Shown: piece by piece, positions 61,917 through 64,000 of the stretch
Layout of the letters: each line of letters begins with the position of its first letter
Numbering within the stretch: position 1 is the stretch's first letter
Assembly: GCA_021824175.1 (NCBI GenBank)
Contig: JAKALP010000004.1
Coordinates: 186,001 to 250,000 of the forward strand
Length of the DNA: 64,000 bases
Origin: Deltaproteobacteria bacterium
GTDB lineage: Bacteria; Desulfobacterota; Desulfobacteria; Desulfobacterales; Desulfosarcinaceae
Reading direction: 5' to 3'
Program-made: the position numbers and the translations under genes
Notes under the pieces: model-generated
Seen by the model: only the letters and a program-made list of their open reading frames with translations
Databases searched by the model: none
What the model was told of the DNA's origin: nothing

Positions 61917-63498
61917 GGGGGGGCGGTGAGTTGCCGGTTTTTTTCGAGTTGTAATCGCGAATGGCGGCAGGCAAGTGGGCCAGAGTGATCAGGTGGCCCC
62001 GGCAGAGGATAAAGGCGTGCTCGATGGCATGTTCCAATTCGCGCACATTGCCTGGCCAGGGGTAAAGCATGAGTTGGGTGAGCACCTCCTGGGAAATGCC
62101 CTCGACCACTTTTTTGAAGCGGTGATTGAAATCGCCCAGGAAATGATCCACCAGCAGCGGGATGTCCTCCAGCCGCTCGCGCAGCGGCGGCAATGCTACC
62201 TCAACGACCATGAGGCGGTAGTAAAGATCTTCCCGGAACTCTCCCACTCGAACCTTTTCCTTTAAATCCTTGTTGGTGCAGGCGATCACCCGGACGTCCA
62301 CCTTGCGGGGCGTGGACTCTCCCACCCGCTCCAATATCTTTTCCTGAAGCACTCGCAGCAGCTTGAGCTGGATCAGCGGCGAGATATCACCGATCTCATC
62401 GAGCAGGATGGTCCCGCCATCGGCGGCTTCGAAACGCCCCTGCTTGTCTTTGATTGCCCCAGTAAAGGCGCCTCGTACATGACCGAAGAGTTCGCTTTCC
62501 AGAAGATTTTCGGCCAGGGCCGTGCAGTTGACAGTGACAAAGGGTTTGAAGGCGCGCTGACCACAATAATGCAGGGCCCTGGCCACCAGCTCTTTGCCGG
62601 TGCCGCTTTCTCCAGTAACGAGCACTGTAGTTTCGAGATTGGTCAGATCTTCCAACAGAGTGTAGATTTGCTGCATGCGTTTGCTGCGACCGATGAGGTT
62701 CTGAAACTGGTTGCGTTCACGCAGTTCCCGCTGAAGATCATTGAGCATTGTGATATCGCGGATCACCAGGACAGCGCCGGCCGTATGGCCCTGGTCGCCC
62801 AGAATCAGGGAGCTGTTGACGCTGACGATCTGGTGATCCCGTTGATGATGGCCGCATTCGATCCGGTGGCCGAGAATGTTCTTTTTCATATCAATGGATT
62901 GCTTCAGGATTTCACGGCACCCCTTGTTGCACGGCCCTGGGGCTTCGCTCAGGATCATGCCTCTGATTTCCCGGATGCCGATACCGCAGATGCTTTCCAT
63001 GCTTGGATTGGCTTCAATGGCCCGTCGGGCCGGATCTACAAGGATAATGGCGTCCTGGACCCCTTCGAAAATGGCCTCCAATCTTGCCCGGTGCTCATTA
63101 ATTTCCCGCTGGGCCTTTTCCTGTGCGGTGACGTCGCGTTGGACAGATCGAAAACCGGTGATGGTGCCATCCTCAGCGCGAATCGGCGATACGGAATCCT
63201 CCACCAGAATGCGTTGGCCGTCTTTACGGATTACTTCGTGTACGAACCGGGTCGGAGTGCCGCTGCGGTAGACCTTCGAATATTCCCGGCGCAGCAGCTC
63301 CGCTTCTTTCTCATCCACATAGGTTCTGTAGCTGGAACCGATCAGCTCCTTGCGGCGATACCCCCATATCCGGCAGCCGGCATCGTTAATGTAAGTCAGG
63401 TGGCCTTTAAGATCGGTTTCGCCGACGCCATCATCGATTTCATTGAGAATCGCCTGGTATTTTTTAAGGGCTTCATGCAGGGATTTCTTGGAATTCAT
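61897..63498 (-). CDS. PAS-PAS-AAA+ sigma-54-dependent activator, truncated by frameshift before the HTH
   Basis: About 533 residues as read. Two PAS domains (about 15-125 and 140-250), then an AAA+ domain with Walker A GESGTGKE, the sigma-54-contact loop GAFTGA (in HVRGAFTGAIKD), Walker B ILLDEIGD and WPGNVRELEHAIEHAF. The frame then ends in unrelated GNSPPPLRPRDP at 61897, while the HTH lies in another frame just downstream. The start is uncertain: 63498 (MNSKK) or 63534; neither has a clear ribosome site. Sensory PAS domains suggest a redox or ligand signal. Without the HTH it cannot bind its sites. This could be phase variation at the homopolymer, decay or a sequencing error. Confidence 0.88.
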   Translation of the reverse strand: MNSKKSLHEALKKYQAILNEIDDGVGETDLKGHLTYINDAGCRIWGYRRKELIGSSYRTYVDEKEAELLRREYSKVYRSGTPTRFVHEVIRKDGQRILVEDSVSPIRAEDGTITGFRSVQRDVTAQEKAQREINEHRARLEAIFEGVQDAIILVDPARRAIEANPSMESICGIGIREIRGMILSEAPGPCNKGCREILKQSIDMKKNILGHRIECGHHQRDHQIVSVNSSLILGDQGHTAGAVLVIRDITMLNDLQRELRERNQFQNLIGRSKRMQQIYTLLEDLTNLETTVLVTGESGTGKELVARALHYCGQRAFKPFVTVNCTALAENLLESELFGHVRGAFTGAIKDKQGRFEAADGGTILLDEIGDISPLIQLKLLRVLQEKILERVGESTPRKVDVRVIACTNKDLKEKVRVGEFREDLYYRLMVVEVALPPLRERLEDIPLLVDHFLGDFNHRFKKVVEGISQEVLTQLMLYPWPGNVRELEHAIEHAFILCRGHLITLAHLPAAIRDYNSKKTGNSPPPLRPRDP

Positions 63499-63823
63499 AT
63501 GCCGTATTTTATCATGAATATTAATTAAGGCCATTACCGAATTGCAGCCTTCAGCCTATGGCTTCCCGTTCCCTTGGGGAATATTGGGGACCTATGTGAT
63601 TTAATGCTTTTCTCTCTAAATTATGGACTGACGGCAGTTTAAGGCTCAACCCCAACATTCGAACGACCAGGGATCATCTGTGCGTAACTGCATAAAAAAC
63701 AGGGTTTTTTATCTCCCCAAAGAAGATGATTTCAACATCCGTGAAATACGGGGGGGGCATTTGAACAGAAATCTACATTTACGGCTCCATCCCCTGCCGC
63801 CGCCGTAAGCGGATTAAAGATCT
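63499..63823. other. Spacer without a recognised gene
   Basis: About 320 bases with no credible gene. It has a perfect AT hairpin ataaaaaac/gttttttat with an AGG loop (63692-63712) and a run of eight G near 63750. Neither could be tied to a function. Confidence 0.35.
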
Positions 63824-64000
63824 TTAGGATGCAGTTGTTTTGTTTTCGCCAATAGACGAAAAGTTTGTAATTTTCACTGCGCCGTCTGGGAACCGCGCTA
63901 CAATATCAAGCTCTCCCCCCATAGCCTCAATAGTCGAACGCAAAGTGGAAATGTAGATATCGGTGCGTTTTTCCAGTTTGGCTACATTCGGTTGTTTGAT
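63824..64000 (-). CDS. XRE-family antitoxin-like protein (partial, N-terminus outside window)
   Basis: The C-terminal 58 codons of a gene entering from the right. They read QPNVAKLEKRTDIYISTLRS, then TIEAMGGELDIVARFPDGA, then VKITNFS. This is the end of a helix-turn-helix and the 'STLRSxIEAMGGELxIVARFPDG' tail of HigA-like XRE antitoxins, in which the toxin gene is normally adjacent. The partner would lie outside the window, so the toxin-antitoxin role is inferred. Confidence 0.75.
   Translation of the reverse strand: MKQPNVAKLEKRTDIYISTLRSTIEAMGGELDIVARFPDGAVKITNFSSIGENKTTAS

Overview
The window looks like a chromosomal segment of an anaerobic, fatty-acid-using Desulfobacterota (the former Deltaproteobacteria, Desulfobacterales-like). 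This is an inference from gene content: a branched-chain-amino-acid-type ABC transporter linked to acyl-CoA genes, a fused isobutyryl-CoA-type mutase, a meso-diaminopimelate dcw cluster, many PAS sensor proteins and a sigma-54 activator. No rRNA, tRNA, CRISPR array or intact insertion sequence was seen.

Layout. (1) 1-15.5 kb, acyl-CoA metabolism: a partial cyclic-nucleotide-binding protein, a SpoIIAA-like protein, a crotonase, then a minus-strand operon livK-livH-livM-livG-livF plus an acyl-CoA ligase. Around it lie a divergent fused family I CoA-transferase, a hotdog thioesterase and a thiolase. (2) 13.8-19 kb: an alkyl-DHAP-synthase-like flavoprotein facing glpD and an FGGY kinase, which suggests glycerol phosphate or ether-lipid chemistry. 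(3) 19.4-31 kb, mixed envelope and signalling genes: a BrkB-type membrane protein, an RlpA-like lipoprotein, an RlmK-like methyltransferase, a periplasmic retropepsin, a Nudix hydrolase, two PAS histidine kinases and two outer-membrane barrels. (4) 31-49.7 kb: a long minus-strand division and cell-wall cluster, mraZ-rsmH-ftsL-ftsI-murE-murF-mraY-murD-ftsW-murG-murC-ftsQ-ftsA-ftsZ plus a radical SAM gene. murB stands apart upstream of mraZ and ddl is absent. (5) 51.4-59.4 kb: icmF (minus strand) facing a plus-strand set of acyl-CoA dehydrogenase, enoyl-CoA hydratase, an HMG-CoA-lyase-like enzyme and an XRE-cupin regulator. (6) 59.7-63.5 kb: a lipoprotein carboxylesterase and a sigma-54 activator whose DNA-binding helix-turn-helix is cut off by a frameshift at a seven-base homopolymer. 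(7) The C-terminal part of an XRE antitoxin runs off the right edge.

The most unusual feature is in the spacers. Many intergenic gaps are filled by degenerate tandem repeats with a 7-8 base period. Each locus uses its own repeated 'word', and most form an inverted pair (word ... reverse complement) around a short spacer. At least nine word families are visible. Several sit inside the dcw operon, where they supply the stop codons of murE, murF and ftsA. Two longer palindromic elements (20404-20547 and 13532-13739) and a REP-like element add to this.
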